Assembly (NCBI RefSeq): GCF_963678635.1
Contig: NC_087063.1
Location: 84,989,574 to 85,053,573, forward strand
Direction of reading: 5' to 3'
DNA length: 64,000 nt
Source of the DNA: Symsagittifera roscoffensis
Taxonomy: Eukaryota; Xenacoelomorpha; Acoela; Convolutidae
Both the position numbers and the translations under genes were made by a program. Positions 47,101-55,861 of this stretch are shown here, piece after piece. Each line of letters begins with the position of its first letter. Positions within the stretch are counted from its first letter, which is position 1. The notes beneath the pieces were generated by a model. It did no database searches. It was given only the letters and a program-made list of their open reading frames with translations, and was not told where the DNA came from.

Positions 47101-50100
47101 TACCACGATGAAGCTCATCCACAGGTTACGTTCCCCCAAATTGAGGGCTATTATCGGCGTCCTGCCCAGCACCCGTAGGGCCCCTTTGTTTGCAGCTGAC
47201 AGCCGTATTCTCGAGTCTATCAAGTCACCTTTGTCAAAGCCCATCTTTTCCCATGTTTCGATTGGTATGACGCTCAAGACTGCTCCCGTGTCAAGTAATC
47301 CACGCAACTGAGTCTTTTTGCCATTTATGTCTAGCATGTGCCCTGTCACGTCTGCTTCCGTCCCGATGTGCATTGCATCTTCTTCAAGCATGGCACAGTG
47401 TCCGATCGATCTTACTTTCAATTCTTCTTTCCCTACATAGATTTGTCCAATTAGGTCTTCGTCGCATGTTATCATCGTCTTGGTATAGATGTTGATTCCA
47501 TCTATATTTAGCATGACCTCGTGTGGACCATAAGCTTCAGTGTACCTATTATCAACACGTACCGATTTGCTGCCCCCTCTCGTGAGTAGTGCCCTGAGCG
47601 CTCTAGAAGTCGTTTGTGGACTTATTCCACTCAAGTAGTCTGCATACACGTCAATGTGCATTATCGTCTGGTCGCTCGGCTCGCTCAAGTTTCTGGTTAC
47701 CTCGTGTCCGCCCACTGTGATTATCGACATTATTCTTGCTCCGATTTTCGATATTCCAAAAGGTTTACCTGTCACCATTTTCACGGTGTTACAATTCCCG
47801 GTCTTCATTGAGCCCGTTCTAGCCTCTGGTATTGAGTTCGATCCGGTTAATGCTCCGTTAAAATTCTGTCTTTCGATCTCCAACTTTAGTCGTTGCTCTA
47901 TTTCTTTCGCAGCCAGATCTTGTTTCACTTTGGCAATTGCTTCCGTCGCCGCTTTCTCATAATTTATCTCTAGAGAGCTTCCGGCCGCGGACTCCAACGC
48001 ACCGCTAACATGTGTCACAGCTTTCACTGTCTTCGTCGGCAATTCGGTGTTTGGTGCCCCCAAGTTCCTAGATTCAAACTCGTTTTGCCTGTTCCGCTGA
48101 TTCTGCACCGCCGCTAATGCCAACTTATGTTTGGGGTGATTCTGGTCCTTGACCGCTTCCCAGAACAAGGGACAATCCATCCTGAAGTGCCCCTCCTGGT
48201 TACAGAAGAAGCATCTGGCGCCTATCTTGATGATTAAGCCGTTATAGTACTCGTGTTCCTCCATCTGGCTCATATCCTCTTCATCCGGTGCATAACCTAG
48301 GCTCTTCATGCCTTGTTTGTACGTTGTGCAGTCAGCCACATGATGATCCGCTGACCCGCAGTTCGCGCATGATCTGCGCTTGTCCATATCATCTCTAGGT
48401 TTGTACCATGATGACCTCTGGGGTTGGCTTCCCCCTTGCGTGTTCCTGTTTTCGGAATATGAGTACTTCTTAGGTTTCATCAGCATGTATTCTCTTGATT
48501 TCTGTCTCATTTCTTCTGGGGTGGGTGCGCTGTCCTTCGACAATGTGTAGTATGTTGCTAACATTGTCCTTAAGTCATCACTTTTCACCCCATCGATGAA
48601 CTTCGAGGCAATGCTAAAGTTCCGTCTATTTGTCGACTCCTCTGGGTCACTCCTCCTTCTCAAGCTCTCGAGGTTATCTAGGAACCGATCTATTGACTCG
48701 TCGTCCCTCTGCCTTCTCTTTTCAAATCGCATCATCGCTTGGTGACCCTTCATGCCTGACCCGAATCGATTCAGCAATATCTCGAAGATCTTGTCCGCGG
48801 TGTCGCGTTCTTCCTCCTTCTTTGCGACCACGCATTTTAATGCCGTTCCTTCCAAGTTGCTCAGTATGGCTGTACATGCTTGTCTTTCGTCACTCAAGTT
48901 GTCTTGTTCTAGATGTAATCTCATCACTTCCACCCAAGTGTCAATGCATCCATCGGAGTCGTCCTTGAATTCTTTTGGCTTCTTGAATGTTTTTCTTGAT
49001 TTTCCCTCTCTCCTGTCGCTCGAGTCAGTGTTCCTCGTGGCGAAGGCCTCTAGAGTCCTGTTCATCATCTCCCAAGTGCTGGCCCATGTCATAGCATCCG
49101 GTCCTGTGTTGCTGTTAGCTGTTGAATCTCCCGGAGCAGTCGTTGTATTCGACGTTCCATTCTTCATTATTGTTTTCGCAGCTGTTGGTGCTATGCTTAT
49201 CGCATCCCTGGTTAAGGGCAACGGTGTCGATTGTCGTTTGTTCCTTTGTGGTTCTGCAAAGTCAACTCTGGTGCCTTGCGTACGATCCGCTGCCGGTCTT
49301 TCTTGTGGAGTAGAACCTCTCAAGATTGCATCCAACTTTGCCTGTATTTCACACGAACTCTCCGCTTGACTCCTGCTCATTGTGTCCATTCTCCTTTCCA
49401 GGCTCCCTAATTGGCTGTTGACATCATCATATCGGTTCTTCAACTGTTGCATGTCTGTTTTGATGTTCTTTCCTCGTTCTTCATTGGTGGCTTCTACCTT
49501 ATCTGACATTTCCTTGAGTCTCTCATCTGTTGCCTTAGCTAGGTTAAAATAACTGTCTAGATACTCGTGCTTGTTGTATCTTATCTCCTTTTTTATCACC
49601 TCTCTGTCTTCTTCACTGTGCTTAAGTCTTTTGTCAATCTGATTTAATTTCGCCAACAAGTCACCCAGCTCAATGGTAGTCTCTTCATGGTCAGCTGTCG
49701 GTCTCTCTTCGGCCGTAGCCTCTGCTTTAGCTTGTTCCTCTCTTGGATTGGCTTCTGAGGTCTTCGTGCTCACTGTCCCAAATGTTCGTGCTCTTTCTGC
49801 TTTTGGTTCTTCAGTCACGTTTTCTTTTGTTTTTATTCCGAACATTATTCCCAATTTTTCCGTAAAATATGTCCTCTTTACTTGAGAGTCTTCTTTCACC
49901 GTTTCTTCGGTGTTGCCTATTGCATCTTCCGCGTCATCTATCGGTGAGAACTCTATGGGTTTCTGGTTCGGTTCCTCTGCATTGGGCATTGGAGTTGACT
50001 CTGTCGCCATCTTCCTTGTTTCATCCACACTTTGATCGGGTGTCTCTAGATCAATCTCGATGGTGGGTTCTACTCGCTCCCCTTCCGTGCCCTCTTTCGC

Positions 50101-50259
50101 CCTGTTCTCCGCTGTACTCCTTGTGCTGACCATGTTAACTGAAAAGTTCGTCTTCGTTATCTTTGGGCCCGTTGATGTCGTTCCGCGCAGCGATGAATTA
50201 TATTTCGTGTTTGATCCACTTGACCTTTTTTCGAGCACCGGTACCCTACTCCGCCTCAT
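44143..50259 (-). CDS. Element A gag-pol polyprotein (gag, protease, RT, RNase H; no integrase seen)
   Basis: 2038 codons from ATG 50259. Residues ~1-420: acidic and coiled-coil gag N-terminus. About 425-600: capsid-like domain (IDTWVEVMRLHLEQDN...DKIFEILLNRFG). Two zinc knuckles CANCGSADHHVADC (~630) and CFFCNQEGHFRMDC (~685). About 985: aspartic protease LLDTGAVLSVIP. About 1370-1560: RT with RFCCDFRYLNSVT, TTLDLGSAFWQVPL, FGLCNATATFQRLM and MCYVDDVVIA (YVDD). About 1620-1745: RNase H (VLDTDAS, KAEMFAVV, LRVDNRALSWL). The last ~290 residues are acidic and linker-like. No HHCC zinc finger or DD35E core follows. After the stop, five in-frame TGA codons occur within 40 nt, while the +1 frame stays open (HENREKDDMCETER), hinting at a frameshift at the end. 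Confidence 0.93.
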   Translation of the reverse strand: MRRSRVPVLEKRSSGSNTKYNSSLRGTTSTGPKITKTNFSVNMVSTRSTAENRAKEGTEGERVEPTIEIDLETPDQSVDETRKMATESTPMPNAEEPNQKPIEFSPIDDAEDAIGNTEETVKEDSQVKRTYFTEKLGIMFGIKTKENVTEEPKAERARTFGTVSTKTSEANPREEQAKAEATAEERPTADHEETTIELGDLLAKLNQIDKRLKHSEEDREVIKKEIRYNKHEYLDSYFNLAKATDERLKEMSDKVEATNEERGKNIKTDMQQLKNRYDDVNSQLGSLERRMDTMSRSQAESSCEIQAKLDAILRGSTPQERPAADRTQGTRVDFAEPQRNKRQSTPLPLTRDAISIAPTAAKTIMKNGTSNTTTAPGDSTANSNTGPDAMTWASTWEMMNRTLEAFATRNTDSSDRREGKSRKTFKKPKEFKDDSDGCIDTWVEVMRLHLEQDNLSDERQACTAILSNLEGTALKCVVAKKEEERDTADKIFEILLNRFGSGMKGHQAMMRFEKRRQRDDESIDRFLDNLESLRRRSDPEESTNRRNFSIASKFIDGVKSDDLRTMLATYYTLSKDSAPTPEEMRQKSREYMLMKPKKYSYSENRNTQGGSQPQRSSWYKPRDDMDKRRSCANCGSADHHVADCTTYKQGMKSLGYAPDEEDMSQMEEHEYYNGLIIKIGARCFFCNQEGHFRMDCPLFWEAVKDQNHPKHKLALAAVQNQRNRQNEFESRNLGAPNTELPTKTVKAVTHVSGALESAAGSSLEINYEKAATEAIAKVKQDLAAKEIEQRLKLEIERQNFNGALTGSNSIPEARTGSMKTGNCNTVKMVTGKPFGISKIGARIMSIITVGGHEVTRNLSEPSDQTIMHIDVYADYLSGISPQTTSRALRALLTRGGSKSVRVDNRYTEAYGPHEVMLNIDGINIYTKTMITCDEDLIGQIYVGKEELKVRSIGHCAMLEEDAMHIGTEADVTGHMLDINGKKTQLRGLLDTGAVLSVIPIETWEKMGFDKGDLIDSRIRLSAANKGALRVLGRTPIIALNLGERNLWMSFIVVENLDESDQFILGRDFIRNFDVTIDLNNAMFRIRNPDRRYAIKPVNLIMANENKAPVFLSRRVRLKANEAAIVSLRMKNYNELSDNKQVCIVPNPNSQSAAVLGRSFSITKSGLCVSVLLNTLDIPITIQRGRKLGYALPVKTRYETIENSKQNEVVDCPNHRDKICILRRLQRIKDSSGLIKSLKSETDDGLSSCSNFPERPTLDEMQTDKPVLPEIEHLRGKLKDEQLEAIKDVLERNEEVFSRHKADIGCCNFVEHEIELEENAVPHREGARRMTPHKSDAYRKEIETLLEYDMIEPSKSPWACGVVMAKKKGDQLRFCCDFRYLNSVTVKDAYPIPRIDESLSKLGDAKFFTTLDLGSAFWQVPLRKQDRDKTGFACELGLFQWKRMPFGLCNATATFQRLMAHALIGVTKKYGNLVMCYVDDVVIATPTLEDHIERLDEVFACMKRSGLKCKPSKCEILKDSIKYLGRMVDKHGIRPDPDAVEAVLTWKSPKTEHQLMSFLGFANYYREFIKGYADKVYPMQQLMRHKGKKFTWNNAAEESFQRIKKELCEAPVLGMPTEKGMYVLDTDASVVAISGILHQEQEWNGKTVLRPIAYGSKVLSDTEMKYGAPKAEMFAVVTFVEKYRAYLGSEPFKLRVDNRALSWLKTYSMDQSYIGRWIVRLDGYNMIIEHRTRDKHQNADSLSKKTEFYERQEQREADRPEIKDGFSFMDKETYDSLPLTRWLDKSGKPIEDHPELPKEPLEKTILKKSRGIPIGIMLKSKIVRETLKAKGYDLIQVEEGTVRIDEDLMRLLEKLSDDKPVIQGKGQEAPELTILRREETVNNTNVSKGSITDSKEVVRSLVEKIPEKILEQTKVRDKKVTFREEVEHLGLDQESGEWSRFMEEDETGEGKLSGERKEWDEDSDESSEDQDSLCMILAEEKIRQHDRELQTDPSSGTYNLEIQEVRGGEELEKIAVSRKPLRELSCNSNVRTNLVPEDS

Positions 50260-52013
50260 TATTTCTATTTACAACTGCTTCTATTTACAATTTTATTATA
50301 TACACGATTCTATTCTAAGGGTGAAAAAAAATATTTTTTGTGGTAACAAATTCTGTACAACGTGTTAAAAACCTTATCCAATTCTCTTTCTTAAACCTCC
50401 GAAAAACTTTCCTTAATTTGGTCTTAACCGTACCTATTTCGATTTGTCTTATTCTGTCTTAAGACACACTTGTTGTGATTCTACTTCAATTTTTATACCG
50501 TCCCAAGACTATACGTCACTATCACAGTACTCTCCGCTAGTGTCCTAAGACCCTTGTACCAAGACTACTGTCCCAAGACTAGTGTCCCAAGGCTAGTGTC
50601 CCAAGACTACTGTCCCAAGACCAGTGTCCCAAGGCCAGTGTCCCAAGACTAGTGTCCCAAGGCTAGTGTCCCAAGACTACTGTCCCAAGACTAGTGTCCC
50701 AAGGGTAGTGTCCCAAGACCAGTGTCCCAAGGCTGGTGTCCCAAGACTACCGTCCCAAGGCTAGTGTCCCAAGACTACTGTCCCAAGACCAGTGTCCCAA
50801 GACCAGTGTCCCAAGGCTAGTGTCCCAAGACTAGTGTCCCAAGGCTAGTGTCCCAAGACTAGTGTCCCAAGACCCTTGTCCCAAGACCACTGTCCCAAGA
50901 CCCTGTCCCAAGACCACTGTCCCAAGACCCTGTCCCAAGACCACTGTCCCAAGACCCTGTCCCAAGACCCTGTCCCAAGACCCTGTCCCAAGACCCTTGT
51001 CCCAAGACCACTGTCCCAAGACCCCGTCCCAAGACCACTGTCCCAAGACCCTGTCCCAAGACCACTGTCCCAAGACCACTGTCCCAAGACCACTGTCCCA
51101 AGACCCTGTCCCAAGACCACTGTCCCAAGACCCTGTCCCAAGACCACTGTCCCAAGACCCTGTCCCAAGACCACTGTCCCAAGACTGCTCTGTCCCAAGA
51201 CTTCTTCGGTACTGTCCCAAGTCTCGTCACGGAGTGTCTTCCTCGTTGTAGGGTCTTCTTGAATCACCGTACCTTGTACCACCACTCAAGCTCTAGTAAA
51301 ATTTTCCCAAAAACCCTCTCTTAAAAGCCAAATGCTGACCCCCCTCTTCTTTTTGGTTGTTTCTATTTCAATGTAGGTGCGCAGGTATCTTGTGATCACC
51401 TGTTCGTATAAAACCAAACACAAATCCTCACTAAAATGCAACAAAAATCTAAGTAAGAAAAATAATAAAAACAGAAAAATGAGCCCACCTGAAATTCAAA
51501 GGTGACCAATGTCTACCTTTCGTCGAAAAAAATGTCTGGTACCTAATTGCCACGCGTTTTCCTCCCCCCACTAGTGATCTTATGGGGTTTCACAAAAGCT
51601 GTTTATATCCGGTCCCCCCTACCAAACCAACCAGCGTACCAGTCTTAACTCGAGTTGAATTTTGGATCTCCACCTAATATTACCAACGCGTGTTAATTTC
51701 TAATGTAACTAAGTCAACGATGTCGACTAATTAGTTACTCTAATTTCCCCCTTTTTACAATTTACAACCGCCAACCTCTAACTTAACCAGTCCCCCTTCT
51801 AACCTCCCCCCTTTCTAGCCCCCCTTCTTAAGCCTAAAAATTACTTTAAGCGCCGGGTGCTAAACCTCTCAAGAGAAAACCGTAGACCTGTTTCCAGGCC
51901 TGCTCAAGTAAAAACGTTCCTCAAAACTGGGGGATTTCGCTTATCCAATTTTACACTTATCTCCTATAATGTAATGTGGATTCTAACGATACCCGTTCTG
52001 CCCAACTTGAGAA
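50255..52013. repeat. Element A leader, tandem duplication copy 1
   Basis: 1759-bp unit starting CTCATTATTTCTATTTACAA at the gag ATG and ending CCCAACTTGAGAA. Repeated head-to-tail at 52014-53788 with few differences (for example ATACGTCAC versus ATTCGTCAC). Contains the GTCCCAAGAC minisatellite plus ~700 bp of stop-rich sequence. Confidence 0.93.
50504..51190. repeat. GTCCCAAGAC minisatellite, leader copy 1
   Basis: Dozens of 10-19-bp units built on (T)GTCCCAAGAC/G with CTA, CCA, CCC or CCCTT spacers. The half nearer the 5' LTR has mostly CC-type spacers, the half nearer gag mostly CTAGT or CCAGT. It lacks stops in several frames on both strands, producing artefactual open frames. Confidence 0.95.
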
Positions 52014-53788
52014 CTCATTATTTCTATTTACAACTGCTTCTATTTACAATTTTATTATATACACGATTCTATTCTAAGGGTGAAAAAAAATATTTTTTGT
52101 GGTAACAAATTCTGTACAACGTGTTAAAAACCTTATCCAATTCTCTTTCTTAAACCTCCGAAAAACTTTCCTTAATTTGGTCTTAACCGTACCTATTTCG
52201 ATTTGTCTTATTCTGTCTTAAGACACACTTGTTGTGATTCTACTTCAATTTTTATACCGTCCCAAGACTATTCGTCACTATCACAGTACTCTCCGCTAGT
52301 GTCCTAAGACCCTTGTACCAAGACTACTGTCCCAAGACTAGTGTCCCAAGGCTAGTGTCCCAAGACTACTGTCCCAAGACCAGTGTCCCAAGGCCAGTGT
52401 CCCAAGACTAGTGTCCCAAGGCTAGTGTCCCAAGACTACTGTCCCAAGACTAGTGTCCCAAGGGTAGTGTCCCAAGACCAGTGTCCCAAGGCTGGTGTCC
52501 CAAGACTACCGTCCCAAGGCTAGTGTCCCAAGACTACTGTCCCAAGACCAGTGTCCCAAGACCAGTGTCCCAAGGCTAGTGTCCCAAGACTAGTGTCCCA
52601 AGGCTAGTGTCCCAAGACTAGTGTCCCAAGACCCTTGTCCCAAGACCACTGTCCCAAGACCACTGTCCCAAGACCCTGTCCCAAGACCACTGTCCCAAGA
52701 CCCTGTCCCAAGACCACTGTCCCAAGACCCTGTCCCAAGACCCTGTCCCAAGACCCTGTCCCAAGACCCTTGTCCCAAGACCACTGTCCCAAGACCACTG
52801 TCCCAAGACCACTGTCCCAAGACCCTGTCCCAAGACCACTGTCCCAAGACCACTGTCCCAAGACCACTGTCCCAAGACCCTGTCCCAAGACCACTGTCCC
52901 AAGACCCTGTCCCAAGACCACTGTCCCAAGACCCTGTCCCAAGACCACTGTCCCAAGACTGCTCTGTCCCAAGACTTCTTCGGTACTGTCCCAAGTCTCG
53001 TCACGGAGTGTCTTCCTCGTTGTAGGGTCTTCTTGAATCACCGTACCTTGTACCACCACTCAAGCTCTAGTAAAATTTTCCCAAAAACCCTCTCTTAAAA
53101 GCCAAATGCTGACCCCCCTCTTCTTTTTGGTTGTTTCTATTTCAATGTAGGTGCGCAGGTATCTTGTGATCACCTGTTCGTATAAAACCAAACACAAATC
53201 CTCACTAAAATGCAACAAAAATCTAAGTAAGAAAAATAATAAAAACAGAAAAATGAGCCCACCTGAAATTCAAAGGTGACCAATGTCTACCTTTCGTCGA
53301 AAAAAATGTCTGGTACCTAATTGCCACGCGTTTTCCTCCCCCCACTAGTGATCTTATGGGGTTTCACAAAAGCTGTTTATATCCGGTCCCCCCTACCAAA
53401 CCAACCAGCGTACCAGTCTTAACTCGAGTTGAATTTTGGATCTCCACCTAATATTACCAACGCGTGTTAATTTCTAATGTAACTAAGTCAACGATGTCGA
53501 CTAATTAGTTACTCTAATTTCCCCCTTTTTACAATTTACAACCGCCAACCTCTAACTTAACCAGTCCCCCTTCTAACCTCCCCCCTTTCTAGCCCCCCTT
53601 CTTAAGCCTAAAAATTACTTTAAGCGCCGGGTGCTAAACCTCTCAAGAGAAAACCGTAGACCTGTTTCCAGGCCTGCTCAAGTAAAAACGTTCCTCAAAA
53701 CTGGGGGATTTCGCTTATCCAATTTTACACTTATCTCCTATAATGTAATGTGGATTCTAACGATACCCGTTCTGCCCAACTTGAGAAC
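52014..53788. repeat. Element A leader, tandem duplication copy 2
   Basis: Second copy of the leader unit, longer by about 15 bp, mainly through copy number in the minisatellite. It includes the ATG-like CAT at its left edge but not the gag frame. Confidence 0.93.
52259..52977. repeat. GTCCCAAGAC minisatellite, leader copy 2
   Basis: Same array as in copy 1 with a different order of spacer variants, showing that unit turnover continued after the leader was duplicated. Confidence 0.95.
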
Positions 53789-53817
53789 TCGAGAATTGCC
53801 AAATCCTTCTTGGCTGC

Positions 53818-54013
53818 TTTCCCACTCGACTGGTCACCTGTTCCAGTCCAGTCTCCTATTGGTTCAGCCAAGTGTCCCTGAACCACTTTCCCACTCGGCT
53901 GGTCACCTCTTCCAGTCAAGTCTCCTATTGGTTCAGCTCAAGTGTCCCTGAACCACTTTCCCACTCGGCTGGTCACCTCTTCCAGTCAAGTCTCCTATTG
54001 GTCCAGCTAAGTT
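53818..54013. repeat. ~70-bp minisatellite, three copies
   Basis: Units begin CTTTCCCACTCGRCTGGTCA and contain CCAGTCMAGTCTCCTATTGG; starts at about 53818, 53886 and 53956. In the 5' untranslated leader of element A. Confidence 0.88.
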
Positions 54014-54499
54014 CCAAGCTATCTGAAAACCCTTGACAACGCCCCACTTCGGGCACTTTATTCAGTTTACTGGTTTAAATTGCTAGGTTGATCGAAACGA
54101 TCGAACTTGTAAAACAGTATGGGTATACTATTTAATTAATATAAAGGTTTGATCCAACTAATCTGGTGTCAAAGTCACTGTCTTTTTTCGTTTTATGGTT
54201 TTTGTTCCTTTTTCTATTCTTTTTTGGTTTTTGTTTTGCTTTTTGTCTTTTTGCTCGTGTTTTTGTCCCCCTAGTTGCCCCCCTTTACTCGGTTAGCTAA
54301 GCCTCGTTCGGAGAGCGTACCAGGAAATTTTCTCGAGTTTTCTTAAAAAGCTATCACGGTACAACCGGAAGGTTTGCACGTTCCTGTCGAACCGTACCGC
54401 CGGTACTCTAGAATGGGCATTCAGCCCGAAGCTGTCTCAAGTGGGTTCGACTCCGTAGTCTTGATGTCGTAAACACCCAGGAGCGCCATAAAAACACTA
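54014..54499 (-). other. Element A leader adjoining the 5' LTR, candidate primer-binding site
   Basis: Sense sequence after the LTR end GTTACA is TAGTGTTTTTA then TGGCGCTCCTGGGTG (about 54474-54488). TGG-initiated stretches close to the 5' LTR usually pair with a tRNA 3' end; the specific tRNA is not identified and the 11-nt offset is unusual. No coding sequence here. Confidence 0.4.
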
Positions 54500-55384
54500 T
54501 GTAACATTCGTCTACTGCAGTCACACATGAGGCTTAAGAAAAATAGGCCCTATAACCACTGGCTCAAGGGTCAGGGACACTATCTCTTGTGTTTTTCTAC
54601 CTCAAGAACGGTCGGAGCCAGTTCGGTTCGCTTGTGACATGAGACTACGACCCGTTACAGCTTAAAGGCTACTACTAAAATATCCCCCCACTCTAGAATT
54701 AGAAATGTCCCCATACTTAGGTCTCTAGATACCCAAAATACATGAACGCCGTTAAAAACCGGGTTGGAACAATCCGTTAAGTTACTTTTTATTAGACAGT
54801 GGAACTTTGATCCATTTCAGATGGATCAACCTAAAACTCGCCTTACCTCAACATAACAATCATAAAACACACTCTAGAAATTTAAATTAAGGACTCACAT
54901 GTTGATGCGCTCAAGCACAGGAAGTAATTAAATGGGTGAGCAACTCTAGAATTAACTAAAGTAACTAGATAAGTTCAATGTTTATCAGTTTGAATGGTAA
55001 GGGTAAGTTTGAACTCAAGAACGAAGTTTTATGTGGACCATTGGGACACTCAAGCTGTCCACCTTTCCGTCGAAGGTTCACTCTGGTTCAGTTCGAATAA
55101 TTACTCTCTCGGGAATACTCTGTCTTCTATTTCAGATAGGACAGCTCTACTCTTGTTCACTATGATGGAAATTGCGAATAGCAATTTCCCACTCGTTTTT
55201 ATCTGACAACTTTCCTGCTCTTGTTCTAAAATTGTTCTCCTTTCTTTTTCTGATTTTCAGTTATCGCGAGAAAATCGTGCATGACATGTTCCATTCGAAA
55301 TTTTGAAAAATTAAATTTCACTCCAAAATCAAGTGTTTTCTGCTCTTCTCAAGGTCAAACTTCCAAATATGACCGACTGGCACA
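54500..55384 (-). repeat. Element A 5' LTR (right copy)
   Basis: 885-bp partner of 31786-32670. Being upstream in the sense direction, it would hold the promoter of the element. Downstream of it (plus strand) the Penelope-like sequence resumes at GACTACTCTCC. Confidence 0.92.
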
Positions 55385-55632
55385 GACTACTCTCCAAGAG
55401 CAAGCAAAACAACCCGGAGCAGCTCAAGGAATATTTGAAGCTGCACCAGAGTGCTGATTTGGAGCTGAAATCTCTGCGATTGGTAGTGGCACACAAAGAA
55501 AGGCTGTCAGAGCTGATTGGCAATATCAGGGGCAAACAACAGAGACCATCACAGACAAGGAGGAAGGCGAAAGCAAGACGTGAGCAGAAGCTGCGGGCAG
55601 AGGTAGTGTCGGCGCTTCAAAGTCAGGGGTGA
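55385..55632 (+). pseudogene. Penelope-like upstream ORF, 3' part
   Basis: LLSKSKQNNPEQLKEYLKLH, LKSLRLVVAHKERLSELIGN, then a Lys/Arg-rich tail ending SALQSQG stop. Charged, helical. Continuous with the piece ending at 31785 once the LTR element is removed. An apparent longer frame that begins inside the LTR is artefactual. Confidence 0.6.
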
Positions 55633-55861
55633 GAAGAGTGTTATTTGTTTTGCTTTGTGCCTTGTGAATTTCATTACTCGTGGCCTGCAAAACAATGACC
55701 ACAGTACTTTTGCCTGCTGTTTGGCTCAGACAAATTTTGAAAAGGAAACTAACTTGGAAAATTGTGTTAGACTATTTAAAATTCTTTAAAAAATTCAAGT
55801 ATTTGTACATAGACTGAAGTTTCTGAGAAAATGTCTAAAAAACGATCTAATACCGGATTTT

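Larger units (their letters stand above)
31786..55384 (-). mobile_element. Element A: 23.6-kb Ty3/gypsy-related LTR retrotransposon with macro and SGNH domain ORFs
   Basis: Two near-identical 885-bp LTRs enclose, in sense order: leader with tandem duplication (54499-50260), gag-pol ORF (50259-44143), a chimeric 304-bp segment (44086-43784), a macro-domain ORF (43779-42523), a ~500-bp spacer, and a giant ORF (41979-33100). The right part of pol lacks a visible integrase. Flanks share GAC (31783-31785 and 55385-55387) as a possible short target-site duplication. The near-identity of the LTRs and two very long intact frames imply a recent insertion. Its base composition is visibly richer in G+C than the flanking DNA. 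Most LTR retrotransposons are 5-10 kb. Confidence 0.9.

Noticed and set aside
50831-51285. Open frames on both strands in the GTCCCAAGAC repeats (GLGTGSWDS / VPRPCPKTL peptides)
   Set aside because: The repeat unit lacks stop codons in several frames; periodic peptides on both strands are a repeat artefact.
55333-55632. Plus-strand ORF starting inside the element A LTR
   Set aside because: Its first ~17 codons are LTR and the rest is the interrupted Penelope-like frame; it is a junction artefact.
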